DNA of 64,000 nucleotides from Actinoplanes aureus (GTDB lineage: Bacteria > Actinomycetota > Actinomycetes > Mycobacteriales > Micromonosporaceae): NCBI RefSeq assembly GCF_015704865.1, contig NZ_JADQTO010000034.1:32764-96763 (forward strand), in the 5' to 3' direction. The translations under genes were made by a program, and so were the position numbers. The notes beneath the pieces are model-generated. The model was not told the origin of the DNA and did not search any database. It was given only the letters and a program-made list of their open reading frames with translations. This document shows, piece after piece, positions 42,183 to 50,207 of this stretch (positions are counted from its first letter, which is position 1; every line of letters starts with the position of its first letter).

Positions 42183-42683
42183 ATGGTTCTAGCGGTTTTC
42201 GCCGGCCTTCCCGGGGTCGGCAAGAGCACTCTGGCCGCCGCGGTCGCAGCCGAGCTGCCCGCGGCGGTTCTCGCCGTCGACACCGTCGACTTCACGTTGC
42301 AGCGCTACGGCGTGCACGAGACCCGGCCCGGCTACGCCGCCTACGGGGTGGTGGCCGCGCTCGCCGAGGAACAACTGAAGATCGGCCACCACGTGATCAT
42401 CGACGCGGTGAACCCGGTCAAGGCGGCCCGTGATCTGTGGATCGATCTGGCCGAGCGGCTGGCGGTGCCGCTGCGCGTGGTCGAGGTGATCTGCGGCGAC
42501 GACGCCGAGCACCGGCGCCGGGTCGAGGCCCGGTACGCGACTCGCGACCACGAGGGCATCCCGGACTGGGTGCGTGTCCTGGAACGGCAGGCCGAGTACG
42601 AGCCCTACCTGGGCCCGCGCCTGGTCGTCGACACCTACCTCGCCAAGGAGCCGGTCCCACAGGTGATCAGCTACCTCAGCTGA
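42183..42683 (+). CDS. P-loop kinase-like protein (AAA_33 type)
   Basis: 166 residues. Walker A AGLPGVGKSTLA at residues 7-18, a lid region (RYATRDHEGIPDW) and HHVIIDAVNP as the second acidic motif. A small-molecule or nucleotide kinase fold without an identifiable substrate. Starts 7 bp after the adenosine-kinase-like gene on the same strand, so probably co-transcribed. Convergent with the tusA gene, with an 8-bp overlap of the 3' ends. Confidence 0.85.
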   Translation: MVLAVFAGLPGVGKSTLAAAVAAELPAAVLAVDTVDFTLQRYGVHETRPGYAAYGVVAALAEEQLKIGHHVIIDAVNPVKAARDLWIDLAERLAVPLRVVEVICGDDAEHRRRVEARYATRDHEGIPDWVRVLERQAEYEPYLGPRLVVDTYLAKEPVPQVISYLS

Positions 42684-42885
42684 TCCTGCGGACGTCGAAC
42701 CTGTGGCCGTGGCCGGCGACGAACTCCTGCCCCTTCATCCGGCACCAGGCGGGAATGTCGTTGGCCGCGGCCGGGTCGTCCGCCAGCACCCGGACGATCT
42801 CGCCGACCGGCACTCCGGGAATTGCCCTGGCCAGCTTGATCACCGGCAGCGGGCAGCGCTGACCGAGGCAGTCCAGCGTGATCAC
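42676..42885 (-). CDS. tusA: TusA/SirA-family sulfur carrier protein
   Basis: 69 residues. CLGQRCPLPVIKLA carries the CPxP motif with the sulfur-accepting Cys at residue 11, and the fold continues DDPAAANDIPAWCRMKGQEF. GTG at 42885 overlaps the cysteine desulfurase stop (GTGA), with AAGGAGG 8 nt upstream inside the preceding gene. A persulfide relay partner for the desulfurase is the direct inference. The acceptor pathway (tRNA thiolation, molybdopterin or another thio-product) is not shown. Confidence 0.92.
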   Translation of the reverse strand: MITLDCLGQRCPLPVIKLARAIPGVPVGEIVRVLADDPAAANDIPAWCRMKGQEFVAGHGHRFDVRRIS

Positions 42886-44027
42886 ATCCCGGCCTCCTTC
42901 CGGATCCGCTCCACCACGTCGGGCAGGACCGCCAGGAACCGGTCGACGTCCGCCTCGGTGGTGTCCCGGTGCAGTGACACCCGTACGTTGCCGTGGCTGA
43001 GCACCCCCATGGCCTCCAGCACGTGGCTGGGCCGCAGCGTGGACGAGGTGCACGAGGATCCGGACGAGACCGCGAAACCGTGCCGGTCGAGGGCGTGCAG
43101 CAGCGCCTCGCCGTCCACGTAGAGGCAGCTGAACGTGACCAGGTGCGGCAGCCGCTGGACCGGATCGCCGACGATCTCCACGTCCGGCACGGTCGCCGCG
43201 ACACGCTCCCGGATCCGGTCCACCAGCGCGCTGAGGCGTACCGCCTCGGACTTGGCCTCGGCCGTCACGGCCCGCAGCGAGGCCGCCGCCGCGACGATCG
43301 CCGGAAGATCCGGCGCGCCCTGCGGGCGCGGGCGATAAAGATCATCCTGTGGGTACGGCGAGATCCACCGCACTCCCTTGCGGACCACCAGCACGCCGAC
43401 GCCGGGCGGGCCGCCCCACTTGTGCGCGCTCGCGCTGAGCAGCGACCAACCCGCAGGCACGGGTACGCGCCCGACCGACTGGGCGGCGTCCACGAAGAGC
43501 GGGACCCCCGCTGCGGCACAGGCTGCCGCGGCGGCGGCCACCGGCTGCACCGTCCCGGCCTCGTGACTGGCACTGATCAGGGCGGCCAGCGCCACCCCGG
43601 GCGCTGCCACGGCGGTCGTCCAGGCGTCCAGGTCGAGCCGGCCCAGCCGGTCCACGCCGACCTCCGAGGCCTCGGTGGTGCGGGCCGCGTGCAGGACGGC
43701 CGAATGCTCGATCGCCGAGTGCACCAGGGTGCGGCCGGCTCGTTTGCGCCCGGCCAGGCCACCCAGCACGGCGGCTTGCGCGGCGGCCGTACCGGAGGGC
43801 CAGAAGCTGAGCTCGTCCGCGCGTACGCCAAGAATTTCGGCGACCACCGAGGTGGCCGCCTCGTGCAGTTGCTGGGCCCGCCGCCCGGCCGCGTAGAGCC
43901 GTGCGGGGTCCGCCCAGCCGTCGGCGAGGGAGGCCAGCAGGGCCTCCCGGGCTACCGGATGCAGCGGCGCCGCGCTAGCGGCGTCCAGGTATACCTGCGC
44001 CCCCACCGGATCGCCTGTGTAATCCAC
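42882..44027 (-). CDS. Cysteine desulfurase (NifS/IscS-like, class V aminotransferase)
   Basis: 381 residues. PLP Lys in SASAHKWGGPPGVG (near 205); SHEAGTVQPV and DAAQSVGRVP form the PLP site. Catalytic Cys in SSGSSCTSSTLRPSHVL (near 324). It frees sulfur from cysteine as enzyme persulfide. It is directly coupled to tusA, so the sulfur probably passes to TusA rather than to an IscU scaffold. GTG at 44027 with TACCGT exactly 7 nt upstream: leaderless type. Confidence 0.93.
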   Translation of the reverse strand: MDYTGDPVGAQVYLDAASAAPLHPVAREALLASLADGWADPARLYAAGRRAQQLHEAATSVVAEILGVRADELSFWPSGTAAAQAAVLGGLAGRKRAGRTLVHSAIEHSAVLHAARTTEASEVGVDRLGRLDLDAWTTAVAAPGVALAALISASHEAGTVQPVAAAAAACAAAGVPLFVDAAQSVGRVPVPAGWSLLSASAHKWGGPPGVGVLVVRKGVRWISPYPQDDLYRPRPQGAPDLPAIVAAAASLRAVTAEAKSEAVRLSALVDRIRERVAATVPDVEIVGDPVQRLPHLVTFSCLYVDGEALLHALDRHGFAVSSGSSCTSSTLRPSHVLEAMGVLSHGNVRVSLHRDTTEADVDRFLAVLPDVVERIRKEAGM

Positions 44028-44034
44028 ACAGGGA

Positions 44035-44040
44035 ACGGTA
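44035..44040 (-). promoter_or_regulatory. -10 element of the cysteine desulfurase gene (leaderless type)
   Basis: TACCGT on the reverse strand, 7 nt before the GTG at 44027. Confidence 0.5.
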
Positions 44041-44195
44041 TCGTCCGGTAGTCCGGTAGTTTGCCCCGGCGGCCGTCCACGGCCCCCCGGTGGCGGGCGG
44101 CTCGGGCCTGGTCGAGTAGTGTGCGACCGTCGGTGAGCCTTGCCGCCAGGTGTCCGTTTCGGGGGCAGGCGGCGCTGCTAAGGAGGCAGAAGCAG

Positions 44196-45131
44196 GTGGG
44201 CGCAAGGAGTTCGGCCACACGGCCGCGGGCAGTTGGCCGGGCGGCCGGGCTGGGTCTCGGCGGCGCGACGCTGCTGACGCTGCTGACGGGCTGCTCGGTC
44301 GAGGACTGGGGAAGCGCGTTCGGGCACTTCGGCTGGCCGGGACCGGGTATCAGCGTGCAGGCCCACGAGATGTACGACCTGTGGATCGCGTCGACGATCG
44401 CCGCTCTGGTGGTCGGCTTCGGAGTCTGGGGCCTGATCTTCTGGTGCATCATCCGGTACCGCAAGCGCGGCGAAGAGCTGCCCGTGCAGACCCGGTTCAA
44501 CATGCCGATGGAGATCCTCTACACGGTCACGCCGGTCCTGATCGTCGCGGTGCTCTTCTACTACACCGCGATCGTGCAGACCAGCGTGGACAAGCTGTCG
44601 AAGAACCCGGACCAGGTCGTCGAGGTCGTCGCGTTCAAGTGGAACTGGCAGTTCAACTACCAGGACGGCATCGGTGAAGAGGCCGGCACGGTCGCCTCGA
44701 CCGTCGGTTCCTCGGACGTCATCCCGCTGCTGGTCCTGCCGGTCGGCGAGAAGATCCGCTTCGAGGAGACCGCCGCAGACGTCATCCACTCGTTCTGGGT
44801 GCCGGAGATGCTGTTCAAGCGGGACGTCATGCCGGGCAACGTGCGCAACGTCTTCGAGGTGACCCTCGACAAGGAGGGCCGCTACGTCGGCCGGTGCGCC
44901 GAGCTGTGCGGCACGTACCACGCTTTCATGAACTTCGAGCTGGTCGTGGTCTCGCCGGACAGGTTCGACACGTTCCTCAAGGCGAAGGTGGACGGCGCGT
45001 CCACTCAGCAGGCGATGGAAGCGATCGGTTTCACCGGTTCCGAGGCGTACGCGGTCACCACGCAGCCGTTCAACACCCGGCGCCAGTCCAGCAGCTGGAA
45101 CCAGCCCGAGAACGTAGCCGCAGGGAAGTAG
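44196..45131 (+). CDS. ctaC: Cytochrome c oxidase subunit II
   Basis: 311 residues. Lipoprotein signal with LLTGC (lipid-modified Cys at 33), two transmembrane helices (about 60-85 and 105-128), then the CuA cupredoxin domain: His in VIHSFWVPEMLF, and GRCAELCGTYHAFM with the Cys, Cys, His and Met ligands near 234-245. Accepts electrons from the cytochrome bcc complex, whose genes qcrCAB follow. GTG at 44196, AAGGAGG 9 nt upstream. ctaD (subunit I) is not in the window. Confidence 0.96.
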   Translation: MGARSSATRPRAVGRAAGLGLGGATLLTLLTGCSVEDWGSAFGHFGWPGPGISVQAHEMYDLWIASTIAALVVGFGVWGLIFWCIIRYRKRGEELPVQTRFNMPMEILYTVTPVLIVAVLFYYTAIVQTSVDKLSKNPDQVVEVVAFKWNWQFNYQDGIGEEAGTVASTVGSSDVIPLLVLPVGEKIRFEETAADVIHSFWVPEMLFKRDVMPGNVRNVFEVTLDKEGRYVGRCAELCGTYHAFMNFELVVVSPDRFDTFLKAKVDGASTQQAMEAIGFTGSEAYAVTTQPFNTRRQSSSWNQPENVAAGK

Positions 45132-45141
45132 GAGCCTCGAC

Positions 45142-45567
45142 GTGCGCACCGAATACAAGATCTTCGCAGGCGTCGCCGCGTTCCTCTTCGGCGCGGCAAC
45201 CGTCTACGGCTTCTACACCCGGGGCACCGGAACCCACATCGAGTGGGTCGGCTTCGTGGCCCTGATCCTCTCCGGACTGCTCTGCTCGATGTGCGCCGGC
45301 TTCTTCTGGTTCGTCGCCCGCCGTATCGATCTGCGGCCGGAGGACCGGGAGGACGGCGAGATCGCCGAGGGTGCCGGCGAGGTCGGCTTCTTCAGCCCGG
45401 GCAGCTACTGGCCGTTCGGCATCGCGCTCGCCGCGGCGGTCGCCGGTATCGGCCTGGTGTTCTGGATGTGGTGGCTGCTCGCGCTGGGGCTGGTCATGGT
45501 CATCTTCGGCTCGTGCGGCCTGCTGTTCGAGTACTACACCGGCACCCGGCACACAGCCGAGCATTGA
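45142..45567 (+). CDS. ctaF: Cytochrome c oxidase subunit IV, actinobacterial type
   Basis: 141 residues, four transmembrane helices (about 7-27, 36-58, 88-108, 112-132), typical of CtaF. The FSPGSYWPFGIALA segment is characteristic. It starts 10 bp after ctaC and is followed by a 28-bp perfect hairpin, so ctaC-ctaF is one unit. Confidence 0.94.
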   Translation: MRTEYKIFAGVAAFLFGAATVYGFYTRGTGTHIEWVGFVALILSGLLCSMCAGFFWFVARRIDLRPEDREDGEIAEGAGEVGFFSPGSYWPFGIALAAAVAGIGLVFWMWWLLALGLVMVIFGSCGLLFEYYTGTRHTAEH

Positions 45568-45575
45568 TGATTTGA

Positions 45576-45643
45576 CGTTGACGACGAGAGCCCCGGAAAC
45601 GACCACGCTTCGCTAGTCGTTTCCGGGGCTCTCGTCGTCAACG
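45576..45643 (+). terminator. 28-bp perfect inverted repeat after ctaF
   Basis: Bases 45576-45603 are the exact reverse complement of 45616-45643, with a 12-nt loop (CACGCTTCGCTA). The stem begins CGTTGACGACGAG. It lies 8 bp after the ctaF stop and just before the convergent zinc-ribbon gene. Far longer than a usual terminator and without a T-run; it probably stops transcripts from both sides. Confidence 0.8.
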
Positions 45644-45666
45644 GGCTGAGCGGGTGCTGGAGGGGT

Positions 45667-45876
45667 TCAGGCGGCGGAGCGGCGCTGGTGCGGCGCTACG
45701 CGCCGCTTGCCGTCTGGCTTCAACCACAGGTGTACGACGATCGGCGCCACCACCTCGGCCGCACCGCAGCGGGTGCAGACGAGTTCGGGACACTCGTCGT
45801 GGCCGTCCGCGCAGGGCGGTACCTCGAAGAGCATGTCGCCGTCGCAGATGACACAGCGCAGTTCGCGTTCTTGCAC
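45667..45876 (-). CDS. Small zinc-ribbon-like protein
   Basis: 69 residues. CVICDGD and CTRCGAAEVV form two CxxC knuckles, with CADGHDEC between, enough to bind one or two zinc ions. Basic C-terminus (LKPDGKRRVAPHQRR). GTG at 45876 with AAGGAG upstream. A single-gene unit between ctaF and trpD. Function unknown; nucleic-acid or protein binding is plausible from the fold. Confidence 0.8.
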   Translation of the reverse strand: MQERELRCVICDGDMLFEVPPCADGHDECPELVCTRCGAAEVVAPIVVHLWLKPDGKRRVAPHQRRSAA

Positions 45877-45917
45877 GGGTGTCTCCTTCGCCGGAAGGTG
45901 GATTTACCCGGTTCGGT

Positions 45918-45984
45918 GAACATTCTCCAACCTGGCAACGGGCTTGGCGGATCGGGCCGACCCTAGCCGCGTTGAAGAATGTTC
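45918..45984. promoter_or_regulatory. Widely spaced inverted repeat upstream of the zinc-ribbon gene
   Basis: GAACATTCTCCAAC (45918-45931) is the reverse complement, with one mismatch, of GTTGAAGAATGTTC (45971-45984). Arms are 39 bp apart and lie between the zinc-ribbon promoter region and the end of trpD. Could be a paired operator. Confidence 0.4.
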
Positions 45985-46055
45985 ATTCAGACGCTGCCAC
46001 GTAATTCGGGCATTGCCGGGCATTGCAGTCGGCGTGTCCGCCGGTTTTTCCTCTC

Positions 46056-47114
46056 TTACTCCGCGGCCTTGGCCGCCTGTGCCGCGGCCACCCAGCGCTC
46101 GAGCTGAGCCGTCACGGCACCGGAGTCGATGGTCTCCGCGGCCTTCGCGATCCCGGCGACCATGGTCTCCCGGAAGTCGCCGGGGAACCCGCTCTGCGCG
46201 GCGAACGCGGCCGCCGCGTTGAGCAGCACCGCGTCCCGAACCGGACCGGGCTCGCCGGCGAAGGTGCGCCGGGCCACGTCGGCGTTGAACGCCACGTCAC
46301 CGCCGCGCAGGGCGTCCGGCGCGCTGCGCGCGATGCCCAGTTCGGTGGCGTCGACCAGCATCTCCTCCACCTTGCCGTCCTTGGCCACCCAGACCCGGGT
46401 GGCCGCCGCGGTGGTGAACTCGTCCAGGCCGTCCTCGCCGCGCATGACCAGCGCCGAATCGCCGCGCTGGGCGAAGACCTCGGCCATCACCGGCGCCATC
46501 CGCGGCTCGAAGCAGCCCACCGCGGCCGCGGTGGGCCGGGCCGGGTTGGTCAGCGGGCCGAGCATGTTGAAGAAGGTCGGCACGCCCAGCTCACGCCGGG
46601 TGACCGCGGCGTGCCGCATGCCCGGGTGGTAGCGGGCCGCGAAGCAGAAGCCGATACCGGCCTCCTCGACCGTACGCACCACCCCGGCCGGCCCCAGGTC
46701 CAGCGGGATGCCGAAGTGCTCCAGCAGGTCGGCGGTGCCGGTGGTGGAGGACGCCGACCGGTTGCCGTGCTTCACCACGGTCACCCCCGCGGCGGCCGTC
46801 ACGACCGCCGCCATCGTGGAGATGTTCACCGTGTTGGCCCGGTCACCGCCGGTACCCACCACGTCGACCGCCCGGTTGCGTACCTCCTCGGGCAGCGTCA
46901 CCAGCGTGGCGTTGGCGAGCATCGCCTCGACCAGGCCGGCCAGCTCGGAAGGCGTCTCACCCTTGGCGCGCAGAGCGATCGCGAAGCCGGCGATCTGCGC
47001 CGGGCTCGCGTTGCCGGCCATGATCTCGCCCATGGCCCAGGCGGTGTCCGCGGTGGCGAGCTCCTCGCCGCGCAGCAGAGCACTCGTCAGGTTCGGCCAG
47101 GTACGCGCGCCCAT
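46056..47114 (-). CDS. trpD: Anthranilate phosphoribosyltransferase
   Basis: 352 residues. DVVGTGGDRANTVNISTMAA (PRPP and anthranilate site, near 90), KHGNRSASSTTGTADLLE, FFNMLGPLTNPA and the C-terminal helical region. Catalyses the second step of tryptophan synthesis; other trp genes are absent, as in the same isolated position in mycobacteria (Rv2192c, from memory). AAAGG precedes the ATG. Confidence 0.96.
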   Translation of the reverse strand: MGARTWPNLTSALLRGEELATADTAWAMGEIMAGNASPAQIAGFAIALRAKGETPSELAGLVEAMLANATLVTLPEEVRNRAVDVVGTGGDRANTVNISTMAAVVTAAAGVTVVKHGNRSASSTTGTADLLEHFGIPLDLGPAGVVRTVEEAGIGFCFAARYHPGMRHAAVTRRELGVPTFFNMLGPLTNPARPTAAAVGCFEPRMAPVMAEVFAQRGDSALVMRGEDGLDEFTTAAATRVWVAKDGKVEEMLVDATELGIARSAPDALRGGDVAFNADVARRTFAGEPGPVRDAVLLNAAAAFAAQSGFPGDFRETMVAGIAKAAETIDSGAVTAQLERWVAAAQAAKAAE

Positions 47115-47140
47115 GATGGGAGCCTTTCGTCGAAAGGGGG

Positions 47141-47584
47141 TCAGCGAGCGGGGGTTCCCTGGGTGCCCAGCGGGATGCTGCCGGCGCGCCGCGCCCGCAG
47201 CAGGCCGGCCACGGTCTGCCCGGTGGTCACCGGGTCGAGCGGGGCGAGCAGGGTCGCGTCGACCTGTGCGTACGCCGCCAGCCAGCGGTCCGCCGCGCGG
47301 GCGATGACCACGCAGGTGGGCGGGGGATTGAGGTACTCGTCCTTGGCCTGACGGGCGAGACCGAGGCCGCCGGCCGGGGTCGCCTCACCGTCGAGCACCA
47401 TGAGGTCGATCTCGTACCTGTCGAGCAGCCGGCGGCACTCCTCCCACGAGGCGGCGTCGGCGAACTCGACCATCAGATCGGCCGCGGGACGGGGACCGAT
47501 GGCGAGCCGGATCCGGTCTCGCACGGCGGCGTCGTCGCTGTAAAGCAGAACGGTGTACTGGGTCGGCGTCGCCGTGTCACTCAT
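47141..47584 (-). CDS. Receiver-like (CheY-fold) protein
   Basis: 147 residues. VLLYSDDAAVRDRIRLAIG, IDLMVLDGEATPAGGLGLARQ (Asp at the usual phosphoacceptor place near residue 63), CVVIARAADRWLAAYA and a C-terminal helix. This resembles the single-domain receivers found beside trpD/cta genes in actinomycetes. Some acidic-pocket residues are not canonical, so phosphorylation is uncertain. ATG at 47584 with GAGG 9 nt upstream. 26 bp after it comes trpD on the same strand. Confidence 0.8.
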   Translation of the reverse strand: MSDTATPTQYTVLLYSDDAAVRDRIRLAIGPRPAADLMVEFADAASWEECRRLLDRYEIDLMVLDGEATPAGGLGLARQAKDEYLNPPPTCVVIARAADRWLAAYAQVDATLLAPLDPVTTGQTVAGLLRARRAGSIPLGTQGTPAR

Positions 47585-47631
47585 GTGTGCCCCGCCTCAC
47601 GTCGTAGGTCCCGTGGATCGTACCGAATCCG

Positions 47632-48603
47632 TTATCCGGCGTCCGGTCCCGGGCGGGCCGTATCTCCAGCGTTTGTGATCTTGCCCGCAGCCGCCGCCGC
47701 GGAGGCCTCCGCCCGGTCCAGGGCACGGTCGATCCGTTTGGCCTCGCGCTCCGACTGGCGCACCCACTGCACCACCAGGATGCCCAGCATGGTGACGCTG
47801 ACGATCTCGCCGCCGGCCCACAGGATGCCGCCCGCGGTGACCTGGTCGGCCTGCGGATCCAGCCAGCTCAGTCCCAGGCTCGGGTACCAGTCGCCGCCGA
47901 GCAGTTCCTTGCTCTGCATGATCGTCAGGCCGAGCACCGTGTGGAACGGCACCGAGAGCACCATCAGCAGCGCGCGGCCCGGATACGGCCAGCGGTTCGG
48001 CAGCGGGTCCAGGCCGAGCAGCGGCCAGAAGAACAGGCAACCCGTGACGATGAAGTGGACGTGGATGAACTCGTGTACCCAGACGTGCTCGAGGGTCTGG
48101 CGGTAGAGCCCGGTGAAGTAGAGGACGAACGGGTTCGCCACGAACAGTCCGAACGCGACGAGCGGGAACGTCAGCACCCGGACGAACCGGCTGTGCAGGA
48201 TCGTGAGCACGGCCCTGCGCGGGGCCGGCTGAAGGGTGCGCAGGGCCAGAGTGGTCGGCGCGCCGAGGGCCAGGAAGATCGGGCCGATCATCGAGAGCAC
48301 CATGTGTTGCACCATGTGCACGGAGATCAGGGTGGTGTCGTACGCCTCGATCCCGGTGACCGTGACCGCCGCGATCGAGCCCAGTCCACCCACGACGAAA
48401 GCCACGGTCCGGCCCGCCGGCCAGTGGTCGCCGCGCTGCCGCAGGCGCCAGACGCCGTACAGATAAACCGCCGCGGACACCAGCAGACCGAGCGCGATGA
48501 GGCTGGTCAGATGCAATTCGGTGAAGATCGCCGCCGGGGTGAATGGCGGAAGTCCAGTATCCCCGCCGCTGGCCGCGAGTGGGGGCATTTCGTCAAGCTG
48601 CAC
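47632..48603 (-). CDS. ctaG: Cytochrome c oxidase assembly membrane protein (CtaG/caa3 type)
   Basis: 323 residues, about seven transmembrane helices. HMVQHMVLSMIGPIFLALGAP and the HEFIHVHFIVTGCLFFWPLLG and VPFHTVLGL segments carry conserved His of the CtaG_Bsub-like family, thought to help copper delivery to cytochrome oxidase. Divergent from ctaE. Start placed at the GTG at 48603, 6 nt after a TAGCCT -10 element; the adjacent GTG at 48606 is the alternative. A basic Ala-rich tail ends the protein. Confidence 0.85.
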   Translation of the reverse strand: MQLDEMPPLAASGGDTGLPPFTPAAIFTELHLTSLIALGLLVSAAVYLYGVWRLRQRGDHWPAGRTVAFVVGGLGSIAAVTVTGIEAYDTTLISVHMVQHMVLSMIGPIFLALGAPTTLALRTLQPAPRRAVLTILHSRFVRVLTFPLVAFGLFVANPFVLYFTGLYRQTLEHVWVHEFIHVHFIVTGCLFFWPLLGLDPLPNRWPYPGRALLMVLSVPFHTVLGLTIMQSKELLGGDWYPSLGLSWLDPQADQVTAGGILWAGGEIVSVTMLGILVVQWVRQSEREAKRIDRALDRAEASAAAAAGKITNAGDTARPGPDAG

Positions 48604-48609
48604 CACTCG

Positions 48610-48615
48610 AGGCTA
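48610..48615 (-). promoter_or_regulatory. -10 element of ctaG (leaderless type)
   Basis: TAGCCT on the reverse strand, 6 nt before the GTG at 48603. Confidence 0.45.
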
Positions 48616-48712
48616 GGCCTACCCCCTGGTCACAGAATATTCCGGGGCTCCCGCGATGCCGGATTGGGGACCCCGGGGGACCTTGGACCTTGTTCGGATG
48701 AATAATGAGGCC

Positions 48713-49309
48713 GTGACAGCGGCAGCCATCGACAAGAGCCGGATCCACTCGCTGACCCGACCCAACATGGTCAGCGTCGGGACCATCGTGTGGCTCTCCA
48801 GTGAGCTCATGTTCTTCGCGGCGTTGTTCGCCATGTACTTCTCGATCCGCGCTGCCGCACCTGAGCAGTGGGAGAAGCACACCGAGGCGCTCAACATCCC
48901 GTACGCCACCACCTTCACGGTGATCCTGGTTCTTTCGTCGGTGACCTGCCAGCTGGGCGTCTTCGCGGCGGAGAAGGGCGACGTGTTCGCGCTGCGGCGC
49001 TGGTTCACGATCACCTTCGTGATGGGCCTGATCTTCGTGCTGGGCCAGGTGAACGAGTACACCGAGCTGGTGCACCACGGCGTCAAGATCAATGGCGACG
49101 GGTACGGCTCGATGTTCTACCTGACGACCGGGTTTCACGGTCTGCACGTGACCGGCGGCCTGATCGCCTTCATCATCTACATGATCCGGACGACCATGGG
49201 ACGGTTCACCCCGGCCCAGGCCACGTCGGCCATCGTCGTGTCGTACTACTGGCACTTCGTGGACGTGGTCTGGATCGCCCTGTTCGCCATGATCTATTGG
49301 CTTCAGTAA
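48713..49309 (+). CDS. ctaE: Cytochrome c oxidase subunit III
   Basis: 198 residues, five transmembrane helices: RPNMVSVGTIVWLSSELMFF, ATTFTVILVLSSVTCQLG, FYLTTGFHGLHVTGGLIAFI, SYYWHFVDVVWIALFA. The Glu and His positions fit subunit III. GTG at 48713 starts MTAAAIDKSRIHSL; GAGG immediately precedes. An upstream ATG at 48698 is less likely. Same operon direction as qcrCAB, beginning 50 bp later. Confidence 0.96.
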   Translation: MTAAAIDKSRIHSLTRPNMVSVGTIVWLSSELMFFAALFAMYFSIRAAAPEQWEKHTEALNIPYATTFTVILVLSSVTCQLGVFAAEKGDVFALRRWFTITFVMGLIFVLGQVNEYTELVHHGVKINGDGYGSMFYLTTGFHGLHVTGGLIAFIIYMIRTTMGRFTPAQATSAIVVSYYWHFVDVVWIALFAMIYWLQ

Positions 49310-49358
49310 GCAGCGCCAACGGCGAGGATCGCAACAACAAACCAGAGGGACATAACCC

Positions 49359-50207
49359 ATGACTTCTGACACCCCCGCCCGCAGGCGTGCCCGGGTGTTC
49401 TCCCGGCGGCGTTCCGCGCCGAGCCGGGCGCGCCGGCGCCTCGGCGCAGCGGTACGCATGCTCGCGGCGCTGGTCCTGGCCGGAGGCGTCTACACCGCCT
49501 TCGCCCCGGGCGCCTTCGCTGACGACGACGTCCAGCTCTCCGCGGCCGCTCAGGAAGGCAAGGCGCTCTTCGACAACAGCTGCATCTCCTGCCACGGGCG
49601 GGACGGGCAGGGCGTCGACGAACGCGGTCCGAGCCTGATCGGCGTCGGCGCGGCCTCCGTCGAGTTCCAGGTCAGCACCGGGCGTATGCCGATGACCCGC
49701 CAGGAAGCCCAGGCGGAGGAGAAGCCGCCGCAGTTCAACGACGACCAGACCCGCCAGCTCGCGCAGTACGTGCAGGAGATCGGTGGCGGCCCGCAGGTCC
49801 CGGACGGCCCGCTGACCGTGGACCTCGAGAAGGACCCCGACGCGCTGGCCCGTGGTGGCGAGCTCTTCCGGGTCAACTGCACCTCCTGCCACGGCTTCGG
49901 TGGTGGCGGCGGCGCGCTCTCCTCGGGCAAGTTCGCCCCGAGCCTGCACGACGCCACGGAGCGCCAGATCTACGCCGCGATGCTGAGCGGACCGCAGAAC
50001 ATGCCGGTCTTCGGTGACAACCAGCTGACGCCGGAGCAGAAGCGCCAGATCATCACGTACATCGAGACCCAGCTCCAGGAGGACAAGGACCCGGGCGGCC
50101 TGTTCAACCTGGGCCGGTACGGCCCGTCGACCGAGGGCATGGCCATCTTCCTGGTGGGCATCACGATCCTCGTCTTCACGTCGCTCTGGATTGCGGGGAA
50201 GTCATGA
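49359..50207 (+). CDS. qcrC: Cytochrome bc1 complex diheme cytochrome c subunit
   Basis: 282 residues. Basic N-terminus and signal-type helix, then two CxxCH heme sites: CISCH near residue 75 and CTSCH near 174, each with a later Met (GRMPMT; NMPVFG). A C-terminal transmembrane helix (GMAIFLVGITILVFTSLWI) anchors it outside the membrane. The fused diheme form replaces a soluble cytochrome c and feeds CuA of CtaC directly. The ATG lies about 50 bp after ctaE. Overlaps qcrA by 4 nt (ATGA). Confidence 0.97.
   Translation: MTSDTPARRRARVFSRRRSAPSRARRRLGAAVRMLAALVLAGGVYTAFAPGAFADDDVQLSAAAQEGKALFDNSCISCHGRDGQGVDERGPSLIGVGAASVEFQVSTGRMPMTRQEAQAEEKPPQFNDDQTRQLAQYVQEIGGGPQVPDGPLTVDLEKDPDALARGGELFRVNCTSCHGFGGGGGALSSGKFAPSLHDATERQIYAAMLSGPQNMPVFGDNQLTPEQKRQIITYIETQLQEDKDPGGLFNLGRYGPSTEGMAIFLVGITILVFTSLWIAGKS

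Noticed and set aside
45971..45984. SOS (LexA) box
   Set aside because: The actinobacterial pattern GAAC-N4-GTTC is not matched exactly; only one half is intact in each arm.
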